From: Alloyangia pacifica
GTDB lineage: Bacteria > Pseudomonadota > Alphaproteobacteria > Rhodobacterales > Rhodobacteraceae
NCBI RefSeq assembly: GCF_003111685.1
Contig: NZ_CP022189.1
Location: forward strand, 1,008,001-1,072,000
Direction: 5' to 3'
Length of the DNA: 64,000 nt
Shown here: positions 26,624-36,849 of the stretch, one piece after another
How the letters are laid out: each line of letters begins with the position of its first letter
Numbering within the stretch: position 1 is the stretch's first letter
The notes under the pieces: generated by a model
Seen by the model: only the letters and a program-made list of their open reading frames with translations
The model's database searches: none
What the model was told of the DNA's origin: nothing
Translations under genes and position numbers: made by a program

Positions 26624-26667
26624 GCACCCTCGTTCAAAGGAGGGTGCAAATCTCGTTTGAGATTTGC
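26624..26667 (+). repeat. Two tandem perfect hairpins between mraY and murD
   Basis: First stem GCACCCTC (26624-26631) with GAGGGTGC (26640-26647), loop of eight bases. Second stem GCAAATCTC (26646-26654) with GAGATTTGC (26659-26667), loop GTTT. The two share the GC at 26646-26647. No T-run follows, so this is not a simple terminator. Paired intergenic hairpins like these look like a dispersed repeat or a messenger-processing site. Confidence 0.6.
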
Positions 26668-26739
26668 CGCGCTCTGGTGCGCGCCGCGCCGATGCGCTAG
26701 CCGTGAAGCAAGGGCAATCGCAGGCATGAGGGCAGTGGC

Positions 26740-28143
26740 ATGATTCCGGTATCCGGTTTTGAGGAGCGCACCGTCGCGGTGCTTGGGCTCGGGCGCTCGG
26801 GGCTTTCGGCGGCGCGGGCGCTGCGTGAGGGCGGCGCCTCGGTTCTGGTCTGGGACGACAACGCCTCTGCGCGCGAAACGGCCGAGGCCGAGGGCTTCGA
26901 AAGCCGCGAGCTGGGCCGGGAGGGCGGCTTCGACGGCGTCGACTGGCTGGTGGTCTCGCCGGGCATCCCGCATCTCTACCCCGAGCCGAACCCGGTGATC
27001 GCCGCTGCCTGGGCGGCGGGTGTGCCGGTGGACAACGACATCGGCCTGTTCTTCCGCGCGCTCTCTGCCGCCGGGTCCGACTGGGACATGTACGACATGC
27101 CGCCGCGCGTCGTGGCGGTGACCGGCTCGAACGGCAAGTCGACCACCTCGGCGCTGATCCACCATATCCTCCAGAGCTCGGGGCGTGAGAGCCAGCTCGC
27201 CGGCAATATCGGTCGCGGCGTGCTCGACATCGACCCGCCGGGGGACGGCGGCATCGTCGTGCTGGAGCTGTCGAGCTACCAGACCGATCTCGCGCGGGCG
27301 CTGACGCCGGACGTGGCGGTCTTCACCAACCTCTCGCCCGACCATCTCGACCGGCACGCCGGCATGGGCGGCTACTTCGCTGCCAAGCGCCGGCTCTTCG
27401 CCGAGGGCGGGCCGGACCGCTGCGTCATCGGCGTGGACGAGAAGGAGGGGCTCTACCTCGCCAACCAGCTTGCCGAGGCGGCGACCGACGACCGGGTGAT
27501 CCGCGTGTCGTCCGGCACCAAGCTCGGCGGGCCGGGCTGGCTGGTCTATGCGCGCAAGGGGTTCCTCACCGAATGGCGCAAGGGGCGGCAGGTGGCGTCC
27601 ATCGACCTGCGCCCCGTCAAGGGGCTGCCGGGGGCGCACAACCACCAGAACGCCTGCGCCGCCTATGCGGCCTGCCGGACGCTCGGTGTGGCGCCGCGGC
27701 AGATCGAGGCGGCCTTCCACAGCTTCGAGGGGCTGCCGCACCGCAGCCAGATCGTCGCCGAGGCGGATGGGGTGAGCTACGTCAACGACAGCAAGGCCAC
27801 CAACGTCGACGCGGCGGTGAAGGCGCTTCAGGCGTTCAGCAACATCCGCTGGATCTGCGGCGGGTTGATGAAGGAGGGCGGGCTTTCGGGCCTTGCGCCG
27901 GGTCTGGGCAACGTGACCAAGGCCTATGTGATCGGCCGCGAGGCCGCGACTTTCGCGCTCGGGTTGCCGGGGGTCGAGGCCGAGATCTGCACCGACATGG
28001 CGACCGCGGTGGGCAAAGCCCGCGCCGAGGCGCAGCCGGGTGACGTGGTGCTTCTGGCGCCGGCAGCGGCGAGTTTTGACCAATACGACAGCTTCGAGAA
28101 GCGCGGCGAGGATTTCGCGGCAAAAGTGCGCGCCGCGCTCTGA
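26740..28143 (+). CDS. murD: UDP-MurNAc-L-Ala:D-glutamate ligase MurD
   Basis: 467 residues. N-terminal Rossmann-like '[17 protein letters not shown]' (about residues 9-25), ATP-binding TGSNGKSTT (128-136), '[10 protein letters not shown]' near residue 175, '[16 protein letters not shown]' near residue 197 and '[10 protein letters not shown]' near residue 348. It adds the second residue of the peptide stem. A 125-base gap with two hairpins separates it from mraY, and two opposite-strand genes separate it from ftsW, so murD may end the first transcript. Confidence 0.96.
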   Translation: MIPVSGFEERTVAVLGLGRSGLSAARALREGGASVLVWDDNASARETAEAEGFESRELGREGGFDGVDWLVVSPGIPHLYPEPNPVIAAAWAAGVPVDNDIGLFFRALSAAGSDWDMYDMPPRVVAVTGSNGKSTTSALIHHILQSSGRESQLAGNIGRGVLDIDPPGDGGIVVLELSSYQTDLARALTPDVAVFTNLSPDHLDRHAGMGGYFAAKRRLFAEGGPDRCVIGVDEKEGLYLANQLAEAATDDRVIRVSSGTKLGGPGWLVYARKGFLTEWRKGRQVASIDLRPVKGLPGAHNHQNACAAYAACRTLGVAPRQIEAAFHSFEGLPHRSQIVAEADGVSYVNDSKATNVDAAVKALQAFSNIRWICGGLMKEGGLSGLAPGLGNVTKAYVIGREAATFALGLPGVEAEICTDMATAVGKARAEAQPGDVVLLAPAAASFDQYDSFEKRGEDFAAKVRAAL

Positions 28144-28164
28144 GCCCCGCCGGGGCAAGGGGCG

Positions 28165-28833
28165 TCAGGCCGCGCGCAGTTCCGCCAGCAGCCCGCCGTT
28201 ATAGGCCTGCGGGTGCACCACGCCAAGTTGCGCGGGGATCCTCTTGAGGTTGAGGATTCGCGCGATGGCAAAACGGTGCGCGCCGCCACCGGCGCGCAGC
28301 AAGGTGCCATCGCGCCCCACATGCAGCAGGATGCCGCCGTGCTCGCGGCGGAAGTACTCTGGCAATTCGGCGCGCGACAGCAGGCGGCCAAGGCGGCGCG
28401 TCTGCTCGAAGACCGCGTCGAGGCGCTGGTAGCGCGTCACCAGCTCCTCTTCCGTGGCGCAATCGTCGGGCGTTTTGCCCGCGGCGATCTCGGTCAGCAG
28501 CTTCTGGAAGAGCGGGGTGTCGCGCCAGGGGGTGCCGCCTTCGAAGTGCAGGCGGCAGCTCTGTAGCTTGCGGCTCTCTTCGACCGACTGCCGCGGCAAG
28601 TCCCAGTCACCGCCGAGGATCATCCCGCTCTGCTGGCGGCGCAGTCGCGGCTTGCCGGCATAGGTGAAGTTCACGTCGCAGGCGTCGACCCGGATCAACT
28701 CGTCCGACAGTGGCGCCCCGGCGCCGTAGCGCAGGCGGTTCCAGACATCCCGCGCGACCTTGCGCGGCACCTGCGCGTGCAGGTCCCGGAGCCAGTTGCT
28801 GGGATAAAGAGTCGGGTGGTCGGTGAAGGCCAT
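28165..28833 (-). CDS. Conserved hypothetical protein with ParB/sulfiredoxin-like C-terminal motif
   Basis: 222 residues. The middle has a 'QQSGMILGGDWDLPRQSVEES' segment and the C-terminal part 'RDGTLLRAGGGAHRFAIARILNLKRIPAQLGVVH' type pattern (about residues 174-206; Gly-Gly-x-His-Arg-x-x-Ile-Ala), which recalls the ParB/Srx fold that binds nucleotide or DNA. No catalytic assignment is possible. It lies on the strand opposite to the dcw genes, convergent with murD (21 bases between stops) and 68 bases downstream of the flavoprotein gene, so it may be co-transcribed with the latter. Confidence 0.65.
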   Translation of the reverse strand: MAFTDHPTLYPSNWLRDLHAQVPRKVARDVWNRLRYGAGAPLSDELIRVDACDVNFTYAGKPRLRRQQSGMILGGDWDLPRQSVEESRKLQSCRLHFEGGTPWRDTPLFQKLLTEIAAGKTPDDCATEEELVTRYQRLDAVFEQTRRLGRLLSRAELPEYFRREHGGILLHVGRDGTLLRAGGGAHRFAIARILNLKRIPAQLGVVHPQAYNGGLLAELRAA

Positions 28834-28901
28834 GACGCTGCCTGTTGTGACAATCGCATGACAAAATGTAACGAGCGGGTGACAAATTCAAGAGCCAGGC
28901 C

Positions 28902-30080
28902 TCAGCCCGCAGCAAGGCTCCGCCCGGCTGCCGCGCCCGAGGCCCAGGCCCATTGGAAGTTGTAGCCACCGAGCCAGCCGGTCACGTCCACTGCCTCGCC
29001 GATGAAATGTAGTCCGGGCACGGTTTTCGACGCCATGGTCTTGCTGTTCAGCCCGTTCGTGTCGACCCCGCCAAGCGTGACCTCGGCGGTGCGCCAGCCC
29101 TCGGAGCCCGAGGGGCGCAGGGTCCAGTTGCGCAGCGAGTCAGACAGCGTCTCGGCGCGCTTGTCCGAGAGATCCGCGAGGTTGCCCGAGAGGTCGAGCT
29201 GATCGGTGAGGTGTGCGACCAGCCGCTCGGGCAGAATCTGTCGCAGCTCGGTGGTCAGCGACCGCTTTCCGGCGCCCTTGCGCGCTGCGCGCAGGTGGGC
29301 GGCGGGATCAAGGGCCGGCGAGAGATTGACGGTGATCTCCTCGCCCTCGTGCCAGTAGCTCGAGGCCTGCAGGATCGACGGCCCCGAAAGGCCGCGGTGG
29401 GTGAAGAGCAGCGCCTCGTCAAAGCTGGTGCCATTCGCCGTGACCCGCGCGGGCAGCGACACCCCGGCGAGACCCGCAAAGCGCCCCTCGGGGAAGGTCA
29501 GCGGCACGAGGCCCGGGCGGGGCGTCACCAGCGCGTGGCCGAATTGGCTGGCGATCTCATAGGCGAGGCCGGTGGCCCCCATCTTGGGAATCGAGCGCCC
29601 GCCAGTGGCAACCACAAGGTTCGCGGCCCGGATCACGGTCTCGCGGCCGTCGCGCTCGACGCGGGCGGTGTAGACGCCGTCGGCGTGGGTCAGCTCGCGC
29701 AGCGAAGTCTGCAGCCAGAGCTCGGCGCCGACTGCTTCCATCTCGCGCAGCAGCATGGCGACGATCTGCGTTGCCTTGCCGTCGCAGAAAAGCTGGCCGA
29801 GGGTCTTTTCATGCCAGGCGATGCCATGGCGCGAAACCAGTTCGATGAAGTCCCACTGGGTATAGCGCGCCAGCGCCGATTTGCAGAAATGCGGGTTTTG
29901 AGACAGGAAGCGCGCGGGCTCGGTCCCGAGGTTGGTGAAATTGCACCGCCCGCCGCCCGAGATGCGGATCTTCTCACCCGGCGCCCGGGCATGATCGATG
30001 ACCAGAGTGCCCGGCCCCGCGTGGGCCGCGCACATGAGACCGGCCGCGCCGGCGCCGAGGATGAGCGTCTTGATCTGCAT
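28902..30080 (-). CDS. NAD(P)/FAD-dependent flavoprotein (BaiN/HI0933 family)
   Basis: 392 residues from the ATG at 30080; the open frame goes 30 codons further but the extension is not family-like. The start 'IKTLILGAGAAGLMCA' is the FAD-binding Rossmann motif, followed by 'RISGGGRCNFTNL' near residue 42, the hallmark of the HI0933/BaiN (YhiN) family, and 'GEAVDVTGWLGGYNFQWAWASG' near the C-terminus for FAD binding. The substrate is unknown. It is divergent from ftsW with a 165-base gap and lies inside the dcw cluster on the other strand. Confidence 0.85.
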   Translation of the reverse strand: MQIKTLILGAGAAGLMCAAHAGPGTLVIDHARAPGEKIRISGGGRCNFTNLGTEPARFLSQNPHFCKSALARYTQWDFIELVSRHGIAWHEKTLGQLFCDGKATQIVAMLLREMEAVGAELWLQTSLRELTHADGVYTARVERDGRETVIRAANLVVATGGRSIPKMGATGLAYEIASQFGHALVTPRPGLVPLTFPEGRFAGLAGVSLPARVTANGTSFDEALLFTHRGLSGPSILQASSYWHEGEEITVNLSPALDPAAHLRAARKGAGKRSLTTELRQILPERLVAHLTDQLDLSGNLADLSDKRAETLSDSLRNWTLRPSGSEGWRTAEVTLGGVDTNGLNSKTMASKTVPGLHFIGEAVDVTGWLGGYNFQWAWASGAAAGRSLAAG

Positions 30081-30245
30081 GGTGCCCTGAAACACCGGAT
30101 CGCCGCGCGCTGCAAGGGTGGGCGGCTGCAGCACGTCGCACGGGTTGGCGGAGCCCCGCGCTCTTCCCAAAGGGCAGCGCAGGTGCTAGCCTCGCCGCAA
30201 GATCCGGGAAAACCCGGGCGATCAGGCAAATTGAGCGGTATTCCC

Positions 30246-31412
30246 ATGACGGAAATGGTCTACGGCGCGGTCTCCGTGCGCGATGGCGAACCTGTCCTGC
30301 CCAAGTGGTGGCGGACGGTGGACAGATGGTCTCTGTCCTGCGTGCTGATGCTCTTCGGGGTAGGTATCCTGCTGGGGCTGGCGGCCTCGCCGCCTCTGGC
30401 CGAGCGCAACGGCTTTGCGCCCTTCCATTACGTCCAGCGGCAGGCTTTCTTCGGCGGGCTGGCGCTGGCGGCGATGTTCTTCACGTCGCTGATGACCCCT
30501 GTTATGGTCCGCCGCGCGGCGGTGATCGGCTTTGCCTGCGCCTTCGCCTCGCTGCTGGCGCTGCCGGTGCTCGGCACCGACTTCGGCAAGGGGGCGGTGC
30601 GCTGGTACTCGCTGGGCTTTGCCTCGGTGCAACCCTCGGAGTTCCTCAAGCCGGTCTTCGCCGTTGTCGCCGCCTGGCTGATGGCCGCGAGCCAGGAGAT
30701 CGGCGGCCCGCCGGGCAAGAGCTGGTCCTTCGCGCTCACCTGCGCCATCGTCCTCACGCTCGCGCTGCAGCCCGATTTCGGACAGGCCTGCCTCGTGCTT
30801 TTCGGCTGGGGCGTGATGTGGTTCGTCGGCGGCGCGCCGATGTTCCTGCTGCTTGGCCTCGCCGGGCTCGTGGTGCTGAGCGGCACCTTCGCCTACAACA
30901 ACTCCGAGCACTTCGCCCGCCGTATCGACGGCTTCCTGACGCCCGACGTCGACCCAACCACGCAGCTCGGCTACGCCACCAACGCCATCCGCGAGGGCGG
31001 ATTCTTTGGCGTCGGCGTGGGGGAGGGGCAGGTGAAATGGTCGCTGCCGGACGCGCATACGGACTTCATCATCGCCGTCGCCGCCGAGGAATACGGGCTG
31101 GTGCTGGTCATGGTCATCATCGCGCTCTACGCCACGGTGGTCGTGCGTTCGATGCTGCGACTGATGCGCGAGCGTGACCCCTTCATTCGGCTGGCCGGCA
31201 CCGGCCTTGCCGCCATGTTCGGCGTGCAGGCGATGATCAACATGGGCGTCGCGGTGCGCCTGCTTCCGGCCAAGGGCATGACGCTGCCCTTCGTCAGCTA
31301 TGGCGGCTCGTCCCTTATTGCGGGCGGCATCGCCGTCGGCATGCTGCTGGCGTTCACCCGCACCCGTCCGCAGGGCGAGATCGGCGAGATCCTGCGCGCA
31401 AGAATGCGCTGA
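30246..31412 (+). CDS. ftsW: Septal peptidoglycan glycosyltransferase FtsW
   Basis: 388 residues from the ATG at 30246; the longer frame upstream is antisense to the flavoprotein gene. About ten hydrophobic helices. Signatures of the SEDS family: 'KGAVRWYSLGFASVQPSEFLKP' near residue 115, 'GYATNAIREGGFFGVGVGEGQVKWSLPDAHTDFIIAVAAEE' type region near residue 242 (catalytic Asp expected there), and 'FVSYGGSSLI' near residue 350. It polymerises lipid II at the septum with FtsI. Its promoter probably lies in the 165-base divergent gap. Confidence 0.95.
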   Translation: MTEMVYGAVSVRDGEPVLPKWWRTVDRWSLSCVLMLFGVGILLGLAASPPLAERNGFAPFHYVQRQAFFGGLALAAMFFTSLMTPVMVRRAAVIGFACAFASLLALPVLGTDFGKGAVRWYSLGFASVQPSEFLKPVFAVVAAWLMAASQEIGGPPGKSWSFALTCAIVLTLALQPDFGQACLVLFGWGVMWFVGGAPMFLLLGLAGLVVLSGTFAYNNSEHFARRIDGFLTPDVDPTTQLGYATNAIREGGFFGVGVGEGQVKWSLPDAHTDFIIAVAAEEYGLVLVMVIIALYATVVVRSMLRLMRERDPFIRLAGTGLAAMFGVQAMINMGVAVRLLPAKGMTLPFVSYGGSSLIAGGIAVGMLLAFTRTRPQGEIGEILRARMR

Positions 31413-31568
31413 TCCCGGAGCAGGGCCGGGGCGCTTTCGCACCCGGTCCCGCTGCGATAGACGGGCGCGAAACCATGTCACCGCGCCCGAGTCACGAGAC
31501 GAGTGCCCTCGCGGTGACGAGCTGAACCAGCGGGGCAAAAGATCCCGCGCAGGAACGAGGTCGAGCAC

Positions 31569-32771
31569 ATGGCGCAACACGGCGGGCCGGACCAAGGCAG
31601 GCAACCGCTTCTGGTCATCGCGGCCGGCGGCACCGGCGGGCACATGTTCCCGGCACAGGCACTGGCCGAGATCATGCTGCGGCGCGGCTGGCGGGTGAAG
31701 CTCTCTACCGATGCGCGCGGCGCGCGCTACACCGGCGGATTTCCCCATTCCACCGAGATCGAAGAGGTCTCCTCTGCCACCTTCGCCCGCGGCGGCCTCA
31801 TTGCCAAGGCCATGGTGCCGCTGCGCATTGCCAAGGGTGTGCTGTCCATGGCGCGGCGTTTTCGCCGCGACCGGCCGAACGTGGTCGTGGGCTTCGGTGG
31901 CTACCCGTCGATCCCGGCGCTCGGCGCGGCGCGGCTGCTGAAGCTTCCCGCGATGATCCACGAGCAGAACGGCGTGCTGGGCAAGGTGAACGAGAAGTTC
32001 GCCCACAAGGTGGACGCCGTGGCCTGCGGCACATGGCCGACGCGCCTGCCCGAGGGTGTTGAGGGCATTCCTGTCGGCAACCCGGTGCGCAGCGCCGTGC
32101 GCGAGCGGGCAGGGGCGGGCTACATCCCGCCGGGCGATTACCCGATGTCGCTGCTGGTGATCGGCGGCTCGCAGGGCGCTCGCATCCTGTCCGACGTGGT
32201 GCCCCCGGCGATCGAGCGCCTGCCGATGGAGCTGCTGCGGCATCTGCGCATCAGCCATCAGGCGCGCGACGAGGACGGCGAGCGGGTGGCGAAGTTCTAT
32301 TACGAGCACGGAATCGACGCCGAGGTGCAGCCCTTCTTCAACGACGTGCCCGCACGCATGTCCGAGGCGCAGCTGGTGATCTCGCGCTCGGGGGCGTCCT
32401 CGGTGGCCGATATCTCGGTGATCGGGCGTCCGTCGATCCTCATCCCCTACGCGGCGGCGCTGGCGGATCACCAGACGGTCAACGCGCAAGGGCTTGTCGA
32501 TGCTGGCGCGGCGATCCGTATCCCCGAGAGCAAGCTCTCGGTCGAGGCGATGACCGAAGCGATGATGGCCGTGCTCTGCAACCCCGAGGGCGCGGCGCAG
32601 ATGTCGCGCGCCGCGCTGTCGGTCTCGCATCCTGACGCTGCGCTGGGTCTGGCGCAGATGGTCGAGGAACTGGCAGGATTCGGATCCGACGATACATACG
32701 ACGCGGAGCCGGAAGCCTATGAGCCCGGCGACGAAGAACAGGCGTATGAGCAGGAGACGGGGCAGAGATGA
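31569..32771 (+). CDS. murG: Lipid II synthase MurG
   Basis: 400 residues, longer than the usual 355-365 because of an acidic C-terminal tail (about residues 375-400, Asp/Glu/Tyr-rich). The N-terminal [10 protein letters not shown] motif is at residues 20-29, '[13 protein letters not shown]' near residue 99, '[12 protein letters not shown]' near residue 128 and '[11 protein letters not shown]' near residue 275. It adds GlcNAc to lipid I on the cytoplasmic membrane face. A 156-base gap separates it from ftsW, so a separate promoter is possible. It overlaps the open murC frame. Confidence 0.95.
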   Translation: MAQHGGPDQGRQPLLVIAAGGTGGHMFPAQALAEIMLRRGWRVKLSTDARGARYTGGFPHSTEIEEVSSATFARGGLIAKAMVPLRIAKGVLSMARRFRRDRPNVVVGFGGYPSIPALGAARLLKLPAMIHEQNGVLGKVNEKFAHKVDAVACGTWPTRLPEGVEGIPVGNPVRSAVRERAGAGYIPPGDYPMSLLVIGGSQGARILSDVVPPAIERLPMELLRHLRISHQARDEDGERVAKFYYEHGIDAEVQPFFNDVPARMSEAQLVISRSGASSVADISVIGRPSILIPYAAALADHQTVNAQGLVDAGAAIRIPESKLSVEAMTEAMMAVLCNPEGAAQMSRAALSVSHPDAALGLAQMVEELAGFGSDDTYDAEPEAYEPGDEEQAYEQETGQR

Positions 32772-32803
32772 AACATGAGAACTTCACCGAGGAAGGCGCG
32801 CGC

Positions 32804-34201
32804 ATGAGCCCGGCAACCAAGCTTCCGGGCGATGTCGGCCCGATCCATTTCGTCGGCATCGGCGGCATCGGCATGTCGGGCATCGCCGAGGTGCTGCTGA
32901 ACCACGGCTATGCGGTGCAGGGCTCGGACCTCAAGTGCTCCAAGATCACCGAACGGCTGGTCTCGCTGGGTGCAGTGGTCTTCGAGGGCCAGCGCGCCGA
33001 GAACCTCGAGAACGCGCAGGTGGTGGTGATCTCCTCGGCGATCAAGCCGGGCAACCCCGAGCTCGACGAGGCACGGCGGCGCGGCCTGCCGGTGGTGCGC
33101 CGGGCCGAGATGCTGGCCGAACTGATGCGGCTCAAGTCGAACATCGCGGTGGCGGGCACCCACGGCAAAACCACGACGACCACCATGGTCGCGACACTGC
33201 TCGACGCCGGGGACCTCGACCCCACGGTGATCAACGGTGGCATCATCCACGCTTACGGCTCGAACGCCCGCGTCGGCCTCGGCGAGTGGATGGTGGTCGA
33301 GGCCGACGAGAGCGACGGCACCTTCAACCGTCTGCCCGCGACCATCGCCATCGTCACCAATATCGACCCCGAGCACATGGAGCACTGGGGCTCGATCGAG
33401 AAGCTGCGCGACGGCTTTTACCAGTTCGTTTCGAACATTCCCTTCTACGGCGTTGCCGTCTGCTGCACTGACCATCCCGAGGTGCAGGCCTTGGTCGGCC
33501 GGGTGACCGACCGCCGAGTGATCACCTACGGGTTCAATGCGCAGGCCGACGTGCGCGCGGTAAACCTGCGCTATGAAAAGGGCGTGGCCCATTTCGACGT
33601 CGCCTTCCAGGCCGAAGACATGGTGATCGAGGGCTGCACCCTGCCGATGCCCGGCGATCACAACGTCTCGAACGCGCTCTCGGCCATCGCCATTGCGCAT
33701 CACCTCGGCATGACCGCCGACGAGATCCGCGCGGCTCTGGCCAGCTTCGGCGGGGTCAACCGCCGCTTCACGCGCGTCGGCGAGGTCAACGGCGTCACCA
33801 TCATCGACGACTACGGCCACCACCCGGTGGAAATTGCTGCCGTGCTGAAGGCGGCGCGGCAGGCATCGGAAGGCCGGGTCATCGCCGTGCACCAGCCACA
33901 CCGCTACTCGCGGCTGCACACGCTGTTCGACGATTTCTGCACCTGCTTCAACGAGGCAGACGTGGTCGCCATCGCCGAGGTCTACGGCGCGGGCGAGGAC
34001 CCGATCGAGGGCGCGACCCGCGACGATCTCGTCGCCGGGCTGATCCGCCATGGCCACCGCCATGCCCGCGCGATCCTGTCCGAGGACGACCTCGAGCGGC
34101 TGGTGCGCGAGCAGGCGCGTCCGGGCGACATGGTGGTCTGCCTTGGCGCGGGCACGATCTCGGCTTGGGCCAACAACCTGCCCGCGCGGCTGGAAAGCTG
34201 A
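32804..34201 (+). CDS. murC: UDP-MurNAc:L-alanine ligase MurC
   Basis: 465 residues from the ATG at 32804, chosen because GAGGAAGG lies seven bases upstream and the family begins shortly before '[20 protein letters not shown]'. An ATG at 32768 overlapping the murG stop would add 12 residues. ATP-binding [10 protein letters not shown] is at residues 118-127; '[32 protein letters not shown]' type region near residue 166 and '[10 protein letters not shown]' near residue 334 are family signatures. It adds the first amino acid of the stem. Confidence 0.95.
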   Translation: MSPATKLPGDVGPIHFVGIGGIGMSGIAEVLLNHGYAVQGSDLKCSKITERLVSLGAVVFEGQRAENLENAQVVVISSAIKPGNPELDEARRRGLPVVRRAEMLAELMRLKSNIAVAGTHGKTTTTTMVATLLDAGDLDPTVINGGIIHAYGSNARVGLGEWMVVEADESDGTFNRLPATIAIVTNIDPEHMEHWGSIEKLRDGFYQFVSNIPFYGVAVCCTDHPEVQALVGRVTDRRVITYGFNAQADVRAVNLRYEKGVAHFDVAFQAEDMVIEGCTLPMPGDHNVSNALSAIAIAHHLGMTADEIRAALASFGGVNRRFTRVGEVNGVTIIDDYGHHPVEIAAVLKAARQASEGRVIAVHQPHRYSRLHTLFDDFCTCFNEADVVAIAEVYGAGEDPIEGATRDDLVAGLIRHGHRHARAILSEDDLERLVREQARPGDMVVCLGAGTISAWANNLPARLES

Positions 34202-34214
34202 GAAGGGGGCGCTG

Positions 34215-34442
34215 GTGAGCGTGCTCTGGGCCATCGCGGGGGTGATCGTCCTTCTTTCGGCGGTGGCGGTGCTGGGGATCCTGCGCCGCCTCGTCTTCTT
34301 CTTCGCGCTGGCCTTCTTCGCGGGGCTGGCGCTGCAGATCCACCACGACCCCTCGGGCAGCGCCGCCTTGCTGGCGAGCACCGGAGGAGGGCTGCTGGTG
34401 GCCTGGCCGGTGCGACGCTTCCTGACCGGAATGCTGATCTGA
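34215..34442 (+). CDS. Small membrane protein, unknown
   Basis: 75 residues from a GTG start 13 bases after the murC stop, with AAGGGGG before it. Two hydrophobic stretches (about residues 2-20 and 24-40) and a short basic end. Small membrane proteins at this position in the dcw cluster are common in Rhodobacteraceae. No function is known to me. The next gene starts 58 bases downstream. Confidence 0.65.
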   Translation: MSVLWAIAGVIVLLSAVAVLGILRRLVFFFALAFFAGLALQIHHDPSGSAALLASTGGGLLVAWPVRRFLTGMLI

Positions 34443-34500
34443 GCGGCTTGTGAGCTGGCGGGGCCTCCGCCACTCTGGTTCCGACCGCCGGAGATGCTGC

Positions 34501-34746
34501 ATGACCCCATCGCTCTTTCTTGCCTGCCTGTGGCTGGTGCTGGCCAATGTGCTCGGCATGCTGCCCTCGCGCGACAATCACTGGACGCGTGCCTATGTGC
34601 TGATCGCGCTCGGGGTGCCGCTGATCGGTTGGGTCTGGTGGCAGAGCGGGCCCTGGGTCGGGATGGTTGTTCTGCTGGCCGGGATGAGCGTGCTGCGCTG
34701 GCCGATGCTCTATCTGATCCGCTGGCTGCGCGCCCGGCTGGGCTGA
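34501..34746 (+). CDS. DUF2484 family membrane protein
   Basis: 81 residues from the ATG at 34501 (an upstream GTG at 34450 is possible but lacks family likeness). Three hydrophobic segments and the 'LWLVLANVLGMLPSRDNHWTRAYVLI' pattern of DUF2484, a Rhodobacteraceae protein usually found between murC and murB. Function unknown; its constant place suggests a role in envelope synthesis, which is inference. Confidence 0.8.
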   Translation: MTPSLFLACLWLVLANVLGMLPSRDNHWTRAYVLIALGVPLIGWVWWQSGPWVGMVVLLAGMSVLRWPMLYLIRWLRARLG

Positions 34747-34797
34747 GCTGCTCGCAGGGCCTTTACCCGCGCTTCGGAACGCGGCAGAACCCTGAGC

Positions 34798-35727
34798 ATG
34801 ATTGACCAGCTTCCCCCCGTCCGTGGCCGCCTCACCGAGGGCCGCCTGCTTTCCGAACTGACCTGGCTGCGCGTTGGCGGACCCGCCGAGGTGCTGTTTC
34901 AGCCCGCCGACCTTCAGGACCTGCAGGACTTCCTGGCGGCGCTGCCTGCCGAAGTGCCGGTCTTCCCGATGGGGGTCGGGTCGAATCTCATCGTGCGCGA
35001 CGGCGGCATGCGCGGCGTGGTGATCCGCCTCGGGCGCGGCTTCAACGGCATCGAAGCCGAAGGCACCCGTGTCACAGCTGGCGCGGCGGCGCTCGACGCC
35101 CATGTGGCGAAGCGCGCGGCGCAGGCGGGGGTGGATCTCACCTTCCTGCGCACCATTCCCGGCTCGATCGGCGGGGCGGTGCGGATGAACGCGGGCTGCT
35201 ATGGCACCTATGTCGCGGACCGCCTGGTCGAGATTCGCGCCGTGACCCGGCAGGGCGCGCTGGTGACCCTTCCGGCCGCCGAGCTGAACCTGCAGTACCG
35301 CCAGTCCGAGCTGCCCGAGGGCGCGGTGGTGGTCGAGGCGGTTTTCGAGGGGCCGCAGGGCGATCCGGCGGGACTCGACGCCCGCATGGAGGCGCAGCTG
35401 AAGAAGCGCGACGAGACTCAGCCGACCAAGGACCGCACGGCGGGGTCGACCTTCCGCAATCCGGCGGGCTTCAGCTCGACCGGGCGCGAGGACGACACCC
35501 ATGAGATGAAGGCCTGGAAGGTGATCGACGAGGCCGGGATGCGCGGTGCCACGCAGGGCGGGGCGCAGATGAGCCCGATGCACTCCAACTTCCTGGTGAA
35601 CACCGGCGAGGCAAGTGCCGCCGATCTCGAAGGGCTGGGCGAGGAAGTTCGAAAAAGGGTTTTCCAACACAGTGGTTTGCAGCTACAGTGGGAAATCATG
35701 CGGGTCGGCGATCCGCTTGAAAACTGA
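34798..35727 (+). CDS. murB: UDP-N-acetylenolpyruvoylglucosamine reductase MurB
   Basis: 309 residues, a type II-length MurB. FAD-binding '[27 protein letters not shown]' type region (about residues 58-84), '[21 protein letters not shown]' type region (about residues 117-137), and 'GSTFRNP' near residue 216 with the catalytic Ser region. It reduces the enolpyruvyl group to give UDP-MurNAc, the substrate of MurC. A 207-base gap follows before ddl. Confidence 0.95.
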   Translation: MIDQLPPVRGRLTEGRLLSELTWLRVGGPAEVLFQPADLQDLQDFLAALPAEVPVFPMGVGSNLIVRDGGMRGVVIRLGRGFNGIEAEGTRVTAGAAALDAHVAKRAAQAGVDLTFLRTIPGSIGGAVRMNAGCYGTYVADRLVEIRAVTRQGALVTLPAAELNLQYRQSELPEGAVVVEAVFEGPQGDPAGLDARMEAQLKKRDETQPTKDRTAGSTFRNPAGFSSTGREDDTHEMKAWKVIDEAGMRGATQGGAQMSPMHSNFLVNTGEASAADLEGLGEEVRKRVFQHSGLQLQWEIMRVGDPLEN

Positions 35728-35934
35728 GGGCGTTACGCGCCCCAACTATAAAAGCAGCGCCCCCAGGCAGGGCGCGGTGAACGAGGCGGCAGTCTTCCCA
35801 GAATCAACTCAGGGTCGCACGCCGTGGTGAATCAGGTTCGCGCGCCGAATTGAGCGGCACGCGGGCAGCTGACCGGGGCAAACCCCGGCGGCAGGCATGG
35901 CGGGCATGGCCCGCGCAACGAGGCGGTTTTGGGG

Positions 35935-36849
35935 ATGTCGAGCAGGGCAGCTCCCAAAGTGGCGGTATTGATGGGCGGACCTTCGGCTGAGCGCGAGGTC
36001 TCGCTGAGTTCCGGTCGGGAATGTGCCGCCGCTTTGCGGAATGAGGGATTTGAGGTGATCGACCTAGACGCGGGGCCCGACTTGGCCGCGCGGCTTGTGG
36101 ACCTGTCTCCCGACGTCGTTTTCAACGCACTTCATGGCCGCTGGGGCGAGGATGGCTGCGTGCAGGGCCTGCTCGAGTGGATGCGGATCCCCTACACCCA
36201 TTCCGGCGTGCTGGCCTCGGCCGTGGCGATGGACAAGGAACGCTCCAAGCAGGTCTACCGCGACGTGGGTCTGCCGGTGGTCGACAGCCTGCTGGCCTCC
36301 AAGGCCGAGGTTGCCGCCAGCCACCTGTTGCCGCCCCCCTATGTGGTGAAGCCCTACAACGAGGGCAGCTCGGTCGGCGTCTACCTTGTGATGGATGGCG
36401 CCAATCAGCCGCCGCAGCTCTCCGAGGAGATGCCCGAGACGGTGATGGTCGAGACCTATGCGCCGGGCCGCGAGCTGACCACTACGGTGCTCGGCGACCG
36501 CGCGCTGACGGTGACCGACATCATCACCGAGGGCTGGTACGACTACGACGCCAAGTACAAGGCCGGCGGCTCACGCCACGTGGTGCCCGCCGAGATCCCG
36601 CAGCAGATCTTCGATGCCTGCCTCGATTACGCGCTGCGCGCTCACAAGGCGCTTGGCTGCCGCGGCCTCAGCCGGACCGATTTCCGTTGGGACGAGAGTC
36701 GCGGTCTGGATGGGCTGGTGCTGCTCGAGACGAACACCCAGCCGGGCATGACGCCCACCTCGCTGGCCCCTGAGCAGGCGCAGGCCTGCGGCATGACCTT
36801 CGGCGCGCTCTGCCGCTGGATGGTGGAGGACGCCTCATGCGACAGGTAG
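35935..36849 (+). CDS. ddl: D-alanine:D-alanine ligase
   Basis: 304 residues from the ATG at 35935 (a TTG two codons upstream is also open). '[19 protein letters not shown]' (about residues 9-27) is the family start; '[15 protein letters not shown]' near residue 140 and the ATP-grasp end '[15 protein letters not shown]' near residue 262 are typical. It makes the D-Ala-D-Ala that MurF adds. It overlaps ftsQ by 13 bases. A 207-base gap upstream holds a TATAAA-containing AT-rich stretch near 35748 that could serve a promoter. Confidence 0.95.
   Translation: MSSRAAPKVAVLMGGPSAEREVSLSSGRECAAALRNEGFEVIDLDAGPDLAARLVDLSPDVVFNALHGRWGEDGCVQGLLEWMRIPYTHSGVLASAVAMDKERSKQVYRDVGLPVVDSLLASKAEVAASHLLPPPYVVKPYNEGSSVGVYLVMDGANQPPQLSEEMPETVMVETYAPGRELTTTVLGDRALTVTDIITEGWYDYDAKYKAGGSRHVVPAEIPQQIFDACLDYALRAHKALGCRGLSRTDFRWDESRGLDGLVLLETNTQPGMTPTSLAPEQAQACGMTFGALCRWMVEDASCDR

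Noticed and set aside
29211..30245. A long N-terminal extension of ftsW (frame open from 29211)
   Set aside because: It is antisense to the flavoprotein gene; FtsW homologues begin near the ATG at 30246.
30222..32630. An 802-codon minus-strand frame across ftsW and murG
   Set aside because: Shadow of two well-identified genes on the other strand.
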